NCBI GenBank assembly: GCA_030731695.1
Contig: JANQTK010000035.1
Location: 2,084-7,665, forward strand
Direction: 5' to 3'
DNA: 5,582 bases
From: Polaribacter sp.
Lineage (GTDB): Bacteria; Bacteroidota; Bacteroidia; Flavobacteriales; Flavobacteriaceae
Both the position numbers and the translations under genes were made by a program. The notes under the pieces were generated by a model. That model searched no databases, had not been told where the DNA came from, and saw only the letters and a program-made list of their open reading frames with translations. Shown in pieces: positions 1 to 5,582 of this stretch; within the stretch, counting starts at the first letter, position 1; every line of letters starts with the position of its first letter.

Positions 1-440
1 CAAGATTGAGCGCTCATTTCTGACAAACGAACTTTTGGTTTTTCAGCAGGAATTCCGCAAGCGTCTTTTGCCAAGCAATCTGTTTGTTTGGTGGTTAATA
101 AAAATTGATTTCCGTCAAAATCCAATCCAAATTTTTGAATGGTTGTTCCTTGATATTCCACTTCAATTTCGTTGTCGTCAATTGCCAAAGTTTTTTCTGA
201 AAGTTCAATAATTTTTAATAATTTTTCAGGATGCAATCTGTGGTCATAATCATTGGCATTCCATAATTGAAAGTTTACAACTGTTTCTTTTCTGACAGTT
301 CCACCACAATCAATAAAACGTTTGGTGATTTCGCCTACTTCAGTAACGTGAAAATGGCTAGGAACCAAAGAATTGTCTGGCAATTGAAAACTGATGGTTT
401 TTACGTCTTTTAAAATGGCTTTTACTTGGTATAATTTCAT
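1..440 (-). CDS. DUF6428 family protein, ars-operon accessory gene (3' end off the window)
   Basis: The frame is open from an ATG at 438-440 to the left edge, giving 146 codons with no stop, so the C-terminus is missing. It begins MKLYQVKAILKDVK. Visible features are an HFHVTEVG stretch (residues 29-36), DCGG (44-47), an NDYDHRLHP stretch (63-71), and cysteines at 45, 122 and 128, the last two in a DCLAKDACG context. It has no signal peptide or membrane segment, so it is probably cytoplasmic. I recognise it from memory as DUF6428, a family of about 155-160 residues, which suggests only a few residues are lost. In Bacteroidetes this family usually sits next to arsR and arsenic-resistance genes, as here: it starts 46 bases after the arsR stop on the same strand. 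Its biochemical role is unknown. The histidines and cysteines could bind metal or arsenite, but that is inference. A second copy of the arsR operator-like repeat lies 12 bases before its start. Confidence 0.85.
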   Translation of the reverse strand, partial: MKLYQVKAILKDVKTISFQLPDNSLVPSHFHVTEVGEITKRFIDCGGTVRKETVVNFQLWNANDYDHRLHPEKLLKIIELSEKTLAIDDNEIEVEYQGTTIQKFGLDFDGNQFLLTTKQTDCLAKDACGIPAEKPKVRLSEMSAQS

Positions 441-452
441 GTGTATTTGTTT

Positions 453-472
453 ATTGCGATAATACGATTAAT
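453..472 (-). repeat. second copy of the ArsR operator-like repeat, between arsR and the DUF6428 gene
   Basis: The plus-strand sequence ATTGCGATAATACGATTAAT matches 18 of 20 bases with ATTGCAATATTACGATTAAT at 833-852 in front of arsR, in the same orientation. It fills most of the 46-base gap after the arsR stop and ends 12 bases before the DUF6428 start codon. Palindromic symmetry is weaker than in the first copy (6 of 12 pairs against 9 of 12). No TTTG lies 19 bases upstream of a -7-like box here, so an independent promoter is not supported. Binding by ArsR is inferred only from the similarity and position. Confidence 0.6.
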
Positions 473-486
473 AAGGATAAATTTTT

Positions 487-816
487 TTAACAACAATCTT
501 GTTTTGAAATATCTTGATTTAAAAAATCAAGCATAATTGATTTCATTTTTGTCCAGTTTTCTTTGTGGATACAATAGCAAACGCTCGTTCCATCAATAGT
601 TCCTTGAATCAAACCGAGGTTTTTTAGTTCTTTCAAATGCTGAGAAATGGTAGGTTGAGCCAAGCCAATTTCGTTCACCAAATCTCCACAAACGCAAGCG
701 TCAATGGCAAATAAACGCTGTAAAATAGCGACTCTTGCAGGATGTCCAATGACTTTTGCAAAGTTGGCAATTTCGTTTTGTTCGTCTGAAAAAATGGCTG
801 TTTTGGTAATTCCCAT
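487..816 (-). CDS. arsR: ArsR/SmtB-family metalloid-responsive repressor
   Basis: This 109-residue protein is the normal size for the family: a dimeric winged-helix repressor that leaves its operator when it binds As(III) or a related metalloid. The winged-helix core covers about residues 12-90. It carries the NFAKVIGHPARVAIL opening (18-32) and a recognition helix region around LAQPTISQHLKELKNLGLI (52-70). The CVC pair at 41 and 43, followed by DL, matches the ELCVCDL metal-site helix of classical ArsR. The third classical cysteine appears to be missing, with valine at 47. Extra cysteines occur at 80 and 82 in the wing and as a terminal pair at 108-109, and these could complete the thiol site. 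The ATG at 814-816 lies about 15 bases from the start site predicted from the promoter at 837-867, which supports this start. It is the first gene of a probable ars operon with the DUF6428 gene and is probably autoregulated through the palindrome at 829-852. A cadmium or zinc sensor is less likely given the CVC motif and the neighbour. Confidence 0.93.
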   Translation of the reverse strand: MGITKTAIFSDEQNEIANFAKVIGHPARVAILQRLFAIDACVCGDLVNEIGLAQPTISQHLKELKNLGLIQGTIDGTSVCYCIHKENWTKMKSIMLDFLNQDISKQDCC

Positions 817-828
817 TTGGATTATTTA

Positions 829-852
829 ATTGATTGCAATATTACGATTAAT
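829..852. promoter_or_regulatory. probable ArsR operator, degenerate 24-bp palindrome
   Basis: The two 12-base halves, read on the minus strand as ATTAATCGTAAT and ATTGCAATCAAT, pair at 9 of 12 positions around a centre between 840 and 841. The palindrome covers the -7 box and the likely transcription start of arsR, where a bound repressor would block polymerase. The 20 bases at 833-852 recur at 453-472. ArsR-family operators are typically imperfect AT-rich palindromes over the promoter, which fits; actual binding is inferred. Confidence 0.6.
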
Positions 853-867
853 ATATTGCTTTTCAAA
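837..867 (-). promoter_or_regulatory. arsR promoter, Bacteroidetes type
   Basis: On the minus strand TTTG (864-867) is followed after exactly 19 bases by TAATATTG (837-844). This fits the Bacteroidetes primary sigma-factor consensus of a -33 TTTG, a 19-base spacer and a -7 TAnnTTTG, with five of the six fixed -7 positions matching. Transcription would start near 830-832, about 15 bases before the arsR ATG. The -7 box lies inside the operator-like palindrome. Confidence 0.65.
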
Positions 868-891
868 AGGGAATTTGAAAAAATTATAGTT

Positions 892-909
892 GTAAATTTT
901 AAAATTTAC
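892..909. repeat. perfect 18-bp palindrome between the kelch gene and arsR
   Basis: GTAAATTTTAAAATTTAC reads identically on both strands. It lies about 28 bases after the kelch-gene stop codon and 25 bases upstream of the arsR -33 box. As RNA it could form a weak A-U stem with a four-base loop. On the minus strand a run of six T follows about ten bases later, so it may be a poor terminator for the kelch gene. A protein-binding site upstream of the arsR promoter is the alternative. A chance palindrome in AT-rich DNA cannot be excluded. Confidence 0.4.
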
Positions 910-937
910 GTTTAAGACCAAGTTTTATGAATGGATT

Positions 938-2338
938 TTATTCTTTTAAAAACTTTTTAAAATCAGTAACATTTGTTTTTTTAAATTCCTCTAAATTTAT
1001 AGTAAAAACATCAGATGAAGGCTCTTTAGAAAAGGTTGTTTCTCTAAAACCTCCCAAAATATAGAGGTTGTCTTTATAGAAATGCAAGGCAGCGTTTTTT
1101 AAAAATAAATTAATCGCATAATTTTCGATACTATTATCAATGATGTTATAAACTGATAAAGTACCATTGTCATAAATATAAATATTGTTTTTATGATAAG
1201 CCAATCCAGGTCTTTCAATTCCTTTAAAAAGTGCTCCTTCAAGAGTCCATTTTCCTGTTAATAAATCCCATGACTCAATAGTATTTAGCGCTTTTCCATT
1301 AAAACCTCCTATTGAGTATATTTTATTTTCAATAAGCAATCCAGAAACTTCTTTGGCAATTTTCATTTTTTCTAACTCATACCAAAGACCCGTTTGCAGG
1401 TTGTATTGATGAATTTTATCAGTGAAAATTTTATTTCCATTTTTATCAATACTTGTGGAGCCTCCCATTGTAATCATATTTCCATTATACATGAAAGAAG
1501 CAAAATTCACTGCTTTATGGGGATTTGTTTTATCAACACTGATTTTAGATGTTTTTGTATCAATAACTTCTATTTTATCATGCAAATATTCTGTGGTTTT
1601 GTAATTAGATAGTTTTTTTCCACCCAAAATATAAAGGTCGTCTTTATCATTATTCATTTGATGATAGGCTCTGTTTTCAAGAGTTATATTTGTATTTATC
1701 CAAATATTAGTCTCTAAATTATAAATAAGTAACTTTTCATTGTATTTTTTAAATGAGCCATTTAATTCCCAGTATTTTTGAATTGTTCCTAAACTCGCTC
1801 CTGGACCAGCTTTTTCAACAGCTTTTTTAAAAGTGTCAACTATGTATGTTTTATCACCACCAGAAATATAAAGTTCATTACGAATGATGATTGACGAAAA
1901 GGAAAAAATGCTGGTAGGTAAAGAAGTTATTTTTTTAAATTTTAAGGTTCGTTGTTTGGTTTTACTATTTACAGTTATTTCTTCCAAAATTTCAGAAGAC
2001 TTTGAGAGGTAAATAATCCTATTATTTTCCATTAAAAAACGGATTGTAGTATTCAATGTATTGTATCCAATCATCGAAAATGAAATGGAATCATTTTGAT
2101 TAAAATTGAGTTTAATTTTTAAAGTAAAGTCTCCATTTTCATCTGATGTTGTTCCAATAGACTTGTTTTTAGTTAAAAATACATTTACATTTTCTAAAGG
2201 TTTTTGAGTATCATTATCTACTATTTTACCTGAAATGGTTTGACCAGATGTAAGGTTTACGCAAATAAAAAGAACTATGTTGAAAAACCATTGTTTAGAA
2301 AAAGATATAGGGGTGCATATTTTTCTTTTCATTTTCAT
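938..2338 (-). CDS. secreted or envelope protein: carboxypeptidase-like regulatory domain plus kelch propeller
   Basis: This is a 466-residue protein. A hydrophobic stretch at about residues 17-30 ending in NLTSGQ looks like a signal peptide cleaved near residue 32. Residues 33-112 (QTISGKIVDNDTQKPLENVNVFL onward, with DENGDF and SFSMIGY) form a carboxypeptidase-regulatory-like beta-sandwich, ending with the EILEEITV segment typical after such domains in Bacteroidetes. Residues 150-450 carry kelch repeats with hydrophobic strands ending in Gly-Gly: ELYISGG (155-161), DLYILGG (234-240), NMITMGG (287-293), KIYSIGG (339-345) and NLYILGG (424-430). A degenerate copy, NIYIYDN (385-391), lacks the Gly-Gly. 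This suggests a six-bladed propeller. Blade one has a long insertion (about 162-205). There is no TonB-dependent barrel and no recognisable type IX secretion tail, so the final location (periplasm or outer membrane) and the function are unknown; a binding or scaffold role is likely. Two start codons are possible (2336-2338 and 2330-2332); the first is used here. The DNA looks more AT-rich than mfd (15 G/C in 60 bases at 1081-1140, against 22 in 60 at 4381-4440). Confidence 0.85.
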   Translation of the reverse strand: MKMKRKICTPISFSKQWFFNIVLFICVNLTSGQTISGKIVDNDTQKPLENVNVFLTKNKSIGTTSDENGDFTLKIKLNFNQNDSISFSMIGYNTLNTTIRFLMENNRIIYLSKSSEILEEITVNSKTKQRTLKFKKITSLPTSIFSFSSIIIRNELYISGGDKTYIVDTFKKAVEKAGPGASLGTIQKYWELNGSFKKYNEKLLIYNLETNIWINTNITLENRAYHQMNNDKDDLYILGGKKLSNYKTTEYLHDKIEVIDTKTSKISVDKTNPHKAVNFASFMYNGNMITMGGSTSIDKNGNKIFTDKIHQYNLQTGLWYELEKMKIAKEVSGLLIENKIYSIGGFNGKALNTIESWDLLTGKWTLEGALFKGIERPGLAYHKNNIYIYDNGTLSVYNIIDNSIENYAINLFLKNAALHFYKDNLYILGGFRETTFSKEPSSDVFTINLEEFKKTNVTDFKKFLKE

Positions 2339-2346
2339 TTTTTTAA

Positions 2347-2380
2347 AATTAAGTAATATTTCATAGCCTCATACTTAATT
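2347..2380. promoter_or_regulatory. inverted repeat in the kelch gene leader
   Basis: The arms AATTAAGTA (2347-2355) and TACTTAATT (2372-2380) are perfectly complementary and separated by 16 bases. The near arm ends 8 bases before the kelch ATG at 2338. In the mRNA this would be a 9-bp hairpin right at the ribosome entry site; as DNA it could be an operator. It is not followed by a T-run in the minus direction, so a terminator is unlikely. The function is inferred from position only. Confidence 0.4.
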
Positions 2381-2597
2381 CTATAATTTAGTCCTAAAAA
2401 CCTGTGCTATAAATTTTCTTTTGGGTTTAATAAGTTAAATTATTTTTTTCTTAGCATTAATTTTTAGCTAAAATATCACATCCTTTTTTGATTTGGGACA
2501 AAACTTAATATAAAAATGAAAATTAATTTTTTTTAAGGAATAGAAAGGTTTATAAACTAATACTAAAATTTATTAGCCAAATAAAAATCAAACTTTT

Positions 2598-2639
2598 GAA
2601 AAAAAACAAACCTGTTTTTAAAAAATATAAACAGTTGTT
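2598..2639 (-). terminator. rho-independent terminator for the mfd-transporter unit
   Basis: Read on the minus strand, AACAA-C-TGTTT pairs with AAACA-G-(GT)-TTGTT, giving an 11-bp stem with a two-base bulge and a loop of about 11 bases (hairpin 2605-2639). A run of eight T follows directly (2599-2606, partly overlapping the base of the stem). The T-run lies only on the minus-strand side, so it would stop transcripts coming from the transporter gene, whose stop codon is about 115 bases upstream. The stem is A-U rich, so its strength is uncertain. Confidence 0.6.
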
Positions 2640-2729
2640 TTGAAGAAAATATATAATTATATTAAAATAGTATACATATCAAACATTAAATGTACCAAAA
2701 AACTCGAAGACGAAATTAATTTGTTAAAG

Positions 2730-2761
2730 AAAAAGTAGCCTTTTTTAGTATTTTACTTTTT
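2730..2761 (-). terminator. weak hairpin over the transporter stop codon, possible first terminator
   Basis: On the minus strand AAAAAGTA (2754-2761) and TACTTTTT (2730-2737) pair perfectly across a 16-base loop, and the downstream arm itself is U-rich (TTTTTCTTT). The upstream arm contains the last codons and part of the stop of the transporter gene. The stem is almost all A-U, so it may only slow polymerase or protect the 3' end. The hairpin at 2598-2639 is the better terminator. Confidence 0.25.
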
Positions 2762-3610
2762 CATTCGATAACTCTCAATAACAACCGTAAATAATATCAA
2801 AAAACCTCCAATAAAAGTGTTCGAAGTCGGGATTTCATTCAGGAAGAAAATTGCCATGATAATTCCAAAAATAGGTTGCAAACTACTGATGATACTTGTG
2901 GTGGATGCTGAAAAAAACTTGAGTGAATGCAACATCATACTGTGACCAACTGCGGTCGTTAAAAAAGCCAATAAAAGTAGGTAAGGCCATTGGGTTTTCA
3001 ATCCTGATACATCCATAAAAAATAAGGTTGGAAGTAGCAAAATACTGACAATGATTACTTGATAAAACATCAATACAGTTCCATCATAATTGGCTGCATG
3101 TTTTTTTAAAATCAAGATTCTAAAAGCGTAACAAAATGCTGAAAAAACGCCGAAAAGAATGCCTTTTACTTGAGTGCTTTCAATGTCGAATTCTGGTGTC
3201 AGAATATACAATCCTACCAAAATTAATATTCCAAAAAACACATGAATGCCTTGAAATTTCACTTTCAAAATCAGGGGTTCTAAGAGTGCAATAATCACAG
3301 GAAACGTATATAAAGACAACATTCCCAAGCCAACATTTGATAGTTTCAAGGCATAAAAATACGTGACCCAATGCAATGCCATAAAAACGCCTCCAATAAA
3401 AAATGGTAGGTATTCTTTTTGTTGTTGAACTCGCAAATCTGTTTTTTTAAATCGAAGAAAAACATACAAAAAAATAGCAGCTAAAAAGGAGCGAAACCAA
3501 ATGATAATTTCTGTTGGCAAGGCAATGTATCTCCCCAAAACACCAGAAGTACTTACTAAAAATACAGCTACTAATAACCAAAACAGATTTTTTAAATTGG
3601 CGTTTTCCAT
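2753..3610 (-). CDS. EamA-domain transporter of the drug/metabolite transporter (DMT) superfamily
   Basis: This 285-residue integral inner-membrane protein has the usual length and layout of DMT carriers: about ten transmembrane helices as two EamA repeats. The first repeat is roughly residues 8-138 and the second 150-280. Hydrophobic segments lie near 9-29, 34-54, 68-88, 93-113, 122-139, 148-168, 175-197, 208-228, 238-257 and 263-280. The family signature near the end of the second repeat is clear: SSLQPIFGIIMAIFFLNEIP (242-261). The equivalent in the first repeat is YTFPVIIALLEPLIL (101-115). Loops are short, and the tail ends in the basic YRMKK. The substrate cannot be told from sequence; relatives export amino acids, metabolites or drugs. 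The ATG (3608-3610) shares one base with the mfd stop (TAATG), implying co-transcription and translational coupling, although no functional link to DNA repair is evident. Confidence 0.92.
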   Translation of the reverse strand: MENANLKNLFWLLVAVFLVSTSGVLGRYIALPTEIIIWFRSFLAAIFLYVFLRFKKTDLRVQQQKEYLPFFIGGVFMALHWVTYFYALKLSNVGLGMLSLYTFPVIIALLEPLILKVKFQGIHVFFGILILVGLYILTPEFDIESTQVKGILFGVFSAFCYAFRILILKKHAANYDGTVLMFYQVIIVSILLLPTLFFMDVSGLKTQWPYLLLLAFLTTAVGHSMMLHSLKFFSASTTSIISSLQPIFGIIMAIFFLNEIPTSNTFIGGFLILFTVVIESYRMKK

Positions 3611-5582
3611 TAAATACTTGCTAAGGTTTCTAGCGCTTTTTTAACGGTATCTATTTTTATAAAAGTAACTAGTAAACGCAAACCATTGTTCGTTTCTTTT
3701 TCTTTCATGACACAATTTTTTGAGTTGAGTTGCACGTATTTTAAAAACTTTGTAAACGTCTCAGTGTGGTAAAAATTACTTTGTTGATCTGCTACAAAAT
3801 ACCCAACCAATCTTTTTTGTTTGAGGATGATTTTTTCCAATCCTAGTTTTTTTGCCAACCATTTGATACGAACAGAATCTAATAAATCATCAACTTCTGA
3901 TGGCAATGCTCCAAAACGATCAATCAATTCTTTTTCGAAATTCTGTAATTCATCTTCCGTTTTTAAATCGCCTAATTTGTTGTACAAACTGAGTCTTTCA
4001 GTTACAGAATTTACGTAGTCATCAGGAAATAAAATCTCAAAATCCGTATCAATTTGAACCTCTTTTACAAATTCTTTGGGCGTATTTTCATCTTCAGGAT
4101 ACAAATCTTTGAATTCATTTTCTTTCAATTCGTCTATGGCTTCTTGCAATATTTTTTGATACGTATCAAAACCAATATCATTGATAAATCCACTTTGTTC
4201 ACCACCCAACAAATCGCCTGCACCACGAATTTCCAAATCTTTCATGGCAATGTTAATGCCACTTCCTAAATCAGAAAAAATTTCTAAAGCAGTGATTCTT
4301 TTTCGGGCATCATCTGTCATCATGTGAAAAGGTGGCGTAATAAAATAACAGAACGCTTTTTTGTTGGAACGCCCAACTCTGCCTCGCATTTGATGCAAAT
4401 CAGACAATCCAAAATTGTTGGCATTGTTGATAAAAATGGTGTTCGCATTTGGCACATCCAAACCACTTTCGATGATGGTTGTTGAAACCAACACATCAAA
4501 TTCGCCACTCATAAACGACAACATTAAATTTTCCAATTTTTTACCTTCCATTTGCCCATGACCAATTCCTATTTTGGCTGAAGGTATTAAACGTTGCAAC
4601 ATTCCTGCAACTTCTTGGATATTTTCGATTCGATTGTGGATAAAAAACACTTGACCACCTCTTGAAATTTCATAAGAAATGGCATCTCTAATGGTTTCTT
4701 CGGAAAAACGAATCACGTGACTTTCTATAGGATGTCTGTTTGGTGGAGGCGTTTTTATCACAGATAAATCTCTAGCAGCCATCAAACTAAATTGCAATGT
4801 TCTTGGAATTGGAGTAGCCGTAAGTGTTAAGGTATCCACATTTTCTTTCAATGTTTTGAGTTTGTCTTTGACAGCAACTCCAAATTTTTGCTCTTCATCA
4901 ATAATCAGCAATCCCAAATCTTTGAATTTCAATTTTTGATTGGTCAATTGATGTGTTCCAATAATAATATCAACAGCTCCCGAATTTACGCCTTCAATGG
5001 TTTCTGATTTTTCTTTGGCGGTTCTAAAACGATTCAGGTAATCAATTTTGATGGGGAAATCTTTCAAACGCTCAGAAAATGTTTGAAAATGTTGAAAAGC
5101 CAAAATGGTTGTAGGTACTAAAATCGCCACTTGTTTGCCATTATCAACCGCTTTGAAAGCGGCTCTTACAGCCACTTCTGTTTTCCCAAAACCTACATCA
5201 CCACAAACCAATCTGTCCATTGGCTGTGTTTTTTCCATGTCATTTTTAACATCTTGTGTCGCAGTAAATTGATCAGGAGTGTCTTCGTATAAAAAGCTAC
5301 TCTCCAACTCATGTTGCATGTGCGTATCTGGCCCAAAGGCAAATCCTTTTTCCAATTTTCTTTTGGCATACAATTGAATTAAATTGAACGCAATATGTTT
5401 GACACGCGCTTTGGTTTTTTGAGTAATTTTTTTCCAAGCACCAGAACCTAATTTGTAAATTTTTGGCGCTTTTCCATCTTTTCCATTGAATTTTGAAATT
5501 TTATGGAGCGAATGAATACTGACGTATAAAATATCTCTGTCTCCATAAATCAATTTGATGGCTTCTTGTTTTTTGCCATTGA
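3610..5582 (-). CDS. mfd: transcription-repair coupling factor Mfd, C-terminal part (5' end off the window)
   Basis: Mfd is an ATP-driven DNA translocase that displaces RNA polymerase stalled at lesions and recruits UvrA for nucleotide excision repair. The frame is open to the right edge: an in-frame TTG at 5551-5553 is internal and the codons before it read NGKKQEAIK, so this is a 3' fragment of about 656 codons. Full-length flavobacterial Mfd is roughly 1,100 residues; the UvrB-like N-terminal domains lie outside. What remains begins in the RNA-polymerase-interacting domain (LIYGDRDILYVSIHSLHKIS). The RecG-like motor follows: Walker A GDVGFGKT (5179-5202), DEEQ box (4888-4899), TATPIPRTL, and arginine-finger motif QMRGRVGR (4369-4392). 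Next comes the translocation motif region GAGDLLGGEQSGF, then the C-terminal regulatory domain (about DTDFEILFPDDYV onward) that restrains UvrA contact in the resting enzyme. All visible catalytic motifs are intact, with no frameshift. It overlaps the downstream transporter start by one base. Confidence 0.97.
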   Translation of the reverse strand, partial: NGKKQEAIKLIYGDRDILYVSIHSLHKISKFNGKDGKAPKIYKLGSGAWKKITQKTKARVKHIAFNLIQLYAKRKLEKGFAFGPDTHMQHELESSFLYEDTPDQFTATQDVKNDMEKTQPMDRLVCGDVGFGKTEVAVRAAFKAVDNGKQVAILVPTTILAFQHFQTFSERLKDFPIKIDYLNRFRTAKEKSETIEGVNSGAVDIIIGTHQLTNQKLKFKDLGLLIIDEEQKFGVAVKDKLKTLKENVDTLTLTATPIPRTLQFSLMAARDLSVIKTPPPNRHPIESHVIRFSEETIRDAISYEISRGGQVFFIHNRIENIQEVAGMLQRLIPSAKIGIGHGQMEGKKLENLMLSFMSGEFDVLVSTTIIESGLDVPNANTIFINNANNFGLSDLHQMRGRVGRSNKKAFCYFITPPFHMMTDDARKRITALEIFSDLGSGINIAMKDLEIRGAGDLLGGEQSGFINDIGFDTYQKILQEAIDELKENEFKDLYPEDENTPKEFVKEVQIDTDFEILFPDDYVNSVTERLSLYNKLGDLKTEDELQNFEKELIDRFGALPSEVDDLLDSVRIKWLAKKLGLEKIILKQKRLVGYFVADQQSNFYHTETFTKFLKYVQLNSKNCVMKEKETNNGLRLLVTFIKIDTVKKALETLASI

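Larger units (their letters stand above)
2339..2752. other. 414-base intergenic region between the transporter and kelch genes
   Basis: This very AT-rich gap lies between two minus-strand genes. It holds a terminator-like hairpin at 2598-2639, a hairpin spanning the transporter stop (2730-2761) and an inverted repeat before the kelch start (2347-2380). A 32-codon open frame on the plus strand with a TTG start (2640-2738) is too weak to call as a gene. No convincing promoter for the kelch gene was found: from its start back to about 2498 the minus strand contains no TTG that could serve as a -33 element. No tRNA, riboswitch or transposon remnant was recognised. Confidence 0.6.

Noticed and set aside
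944..962. Perfect 19-base palindrome TTTTAAAAACTTTTTAAAA near the end of the kelch gene
   Set aside because: It lies inside the last codons (Phe-Lys-Lys-Phe-Leu-Lys), consists almost only of A and T and is not followed by a T-run, so codon composition explains it.
1394..1612. Plus-strand open frames of 60-72 codons inside the kelch gene
   Set aside because: They are antisense to a well-supported coding region and show no recognisable domain or upstream signal.
2335..2364. 9-codon leader frame MKYYLILKK overlapping the kelch start
   Set aside because: It is too short to distinguish from chance in AT-rich DNA; mentioned only alongside the hairpin finding.
2548..2557. GTTTATAAAC 10-bp palindrome in the intergenic gap
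   Set aside because: Short AT-rich palindromes are common by chance here, and it is not linked to a promoter or repeated elsewhere in the window.
3180..3371. 63-codon minus-strand frame inside the transporter gene
   Set aside because: It is an out-of-frame shadow of the EamA coding sequence, which has the expected ten-helix pattern.
3821..4508. Short frames on both strands inside mfd
   Set aside because: They overlap the conserved Mfd motor and C-terminal domains in other frames and have no independent support.
5551..5553. TTG at 5551-5553 as the true start of the 647-residue protein
   Set aside because: The frame stays open to the window edge with Mfd-like codons before it (NGKKQEAIK), and Mfd needs about 450 further N-terminal residues, so this is an internal leucine.

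Overview
The window is 5.6 kb of AT-rich DNA, almost certainly from a member of the Flavobacteriaceae (Bacteroidetes). Three things point there. The Mfd sequence is of the flavobacterial type. An outer-membrane-style protein joins a carboxypeptidase-regulatory-like domain to a propeller. The arsR promoter fits the Bacteroidetes TTTG-N19-TAnnTTTG pattern, with no obvious Shine-Dalgarno sequence. I cannot assign a genus from sequence alone. All five genes lie on the minus strand, so transcription runs right to left.

Right part (2753-5582): the C-terminal 60% or so of mfd (transcription-repair coupling factor) enters from the right edge. Its stop codon overlaps the start of an EamA/DMT-family inner-membrane transporter (TAATG), so the two are probably co-transcribed and translationally coupled. 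A U-tract hairpin at 2598-2639 is the probable terminator of this unit.

Middle (938-2752): a 414-base non-coding gap precedes a secreted or cell-envelope protein. This protein has a signal peptide, a carboxypeptidase-like regulatory domain and a probable six-bladed kelch propeller. A perfect 9-base-arm inverted repeat sits just before its start codon. The gene is visibly more AT-rich than mfd and its function is unknown.

Left part (1-937): an arsenic-type regulator gene, arsR, is followed by a DUF6428 gene that runs off the left edge. This looks like the beginning of an ars operon; arsenate reductase and arsenite efflux genes would be expected further left, outside the window. The arsR promoter overlaps a degenerate palindrome that is the probable ArsR operator. 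A near-identical 20-base copy of it (18/20) recurs between arsR and the DUF6428 gene, just before the second gene's start codon. That duplicated operator-like element is the most interesting signal here. I see no mobile element, CRISPR array, RNA gene or convincing new multi-gene system; most of the window is ordinary chromosomal content.
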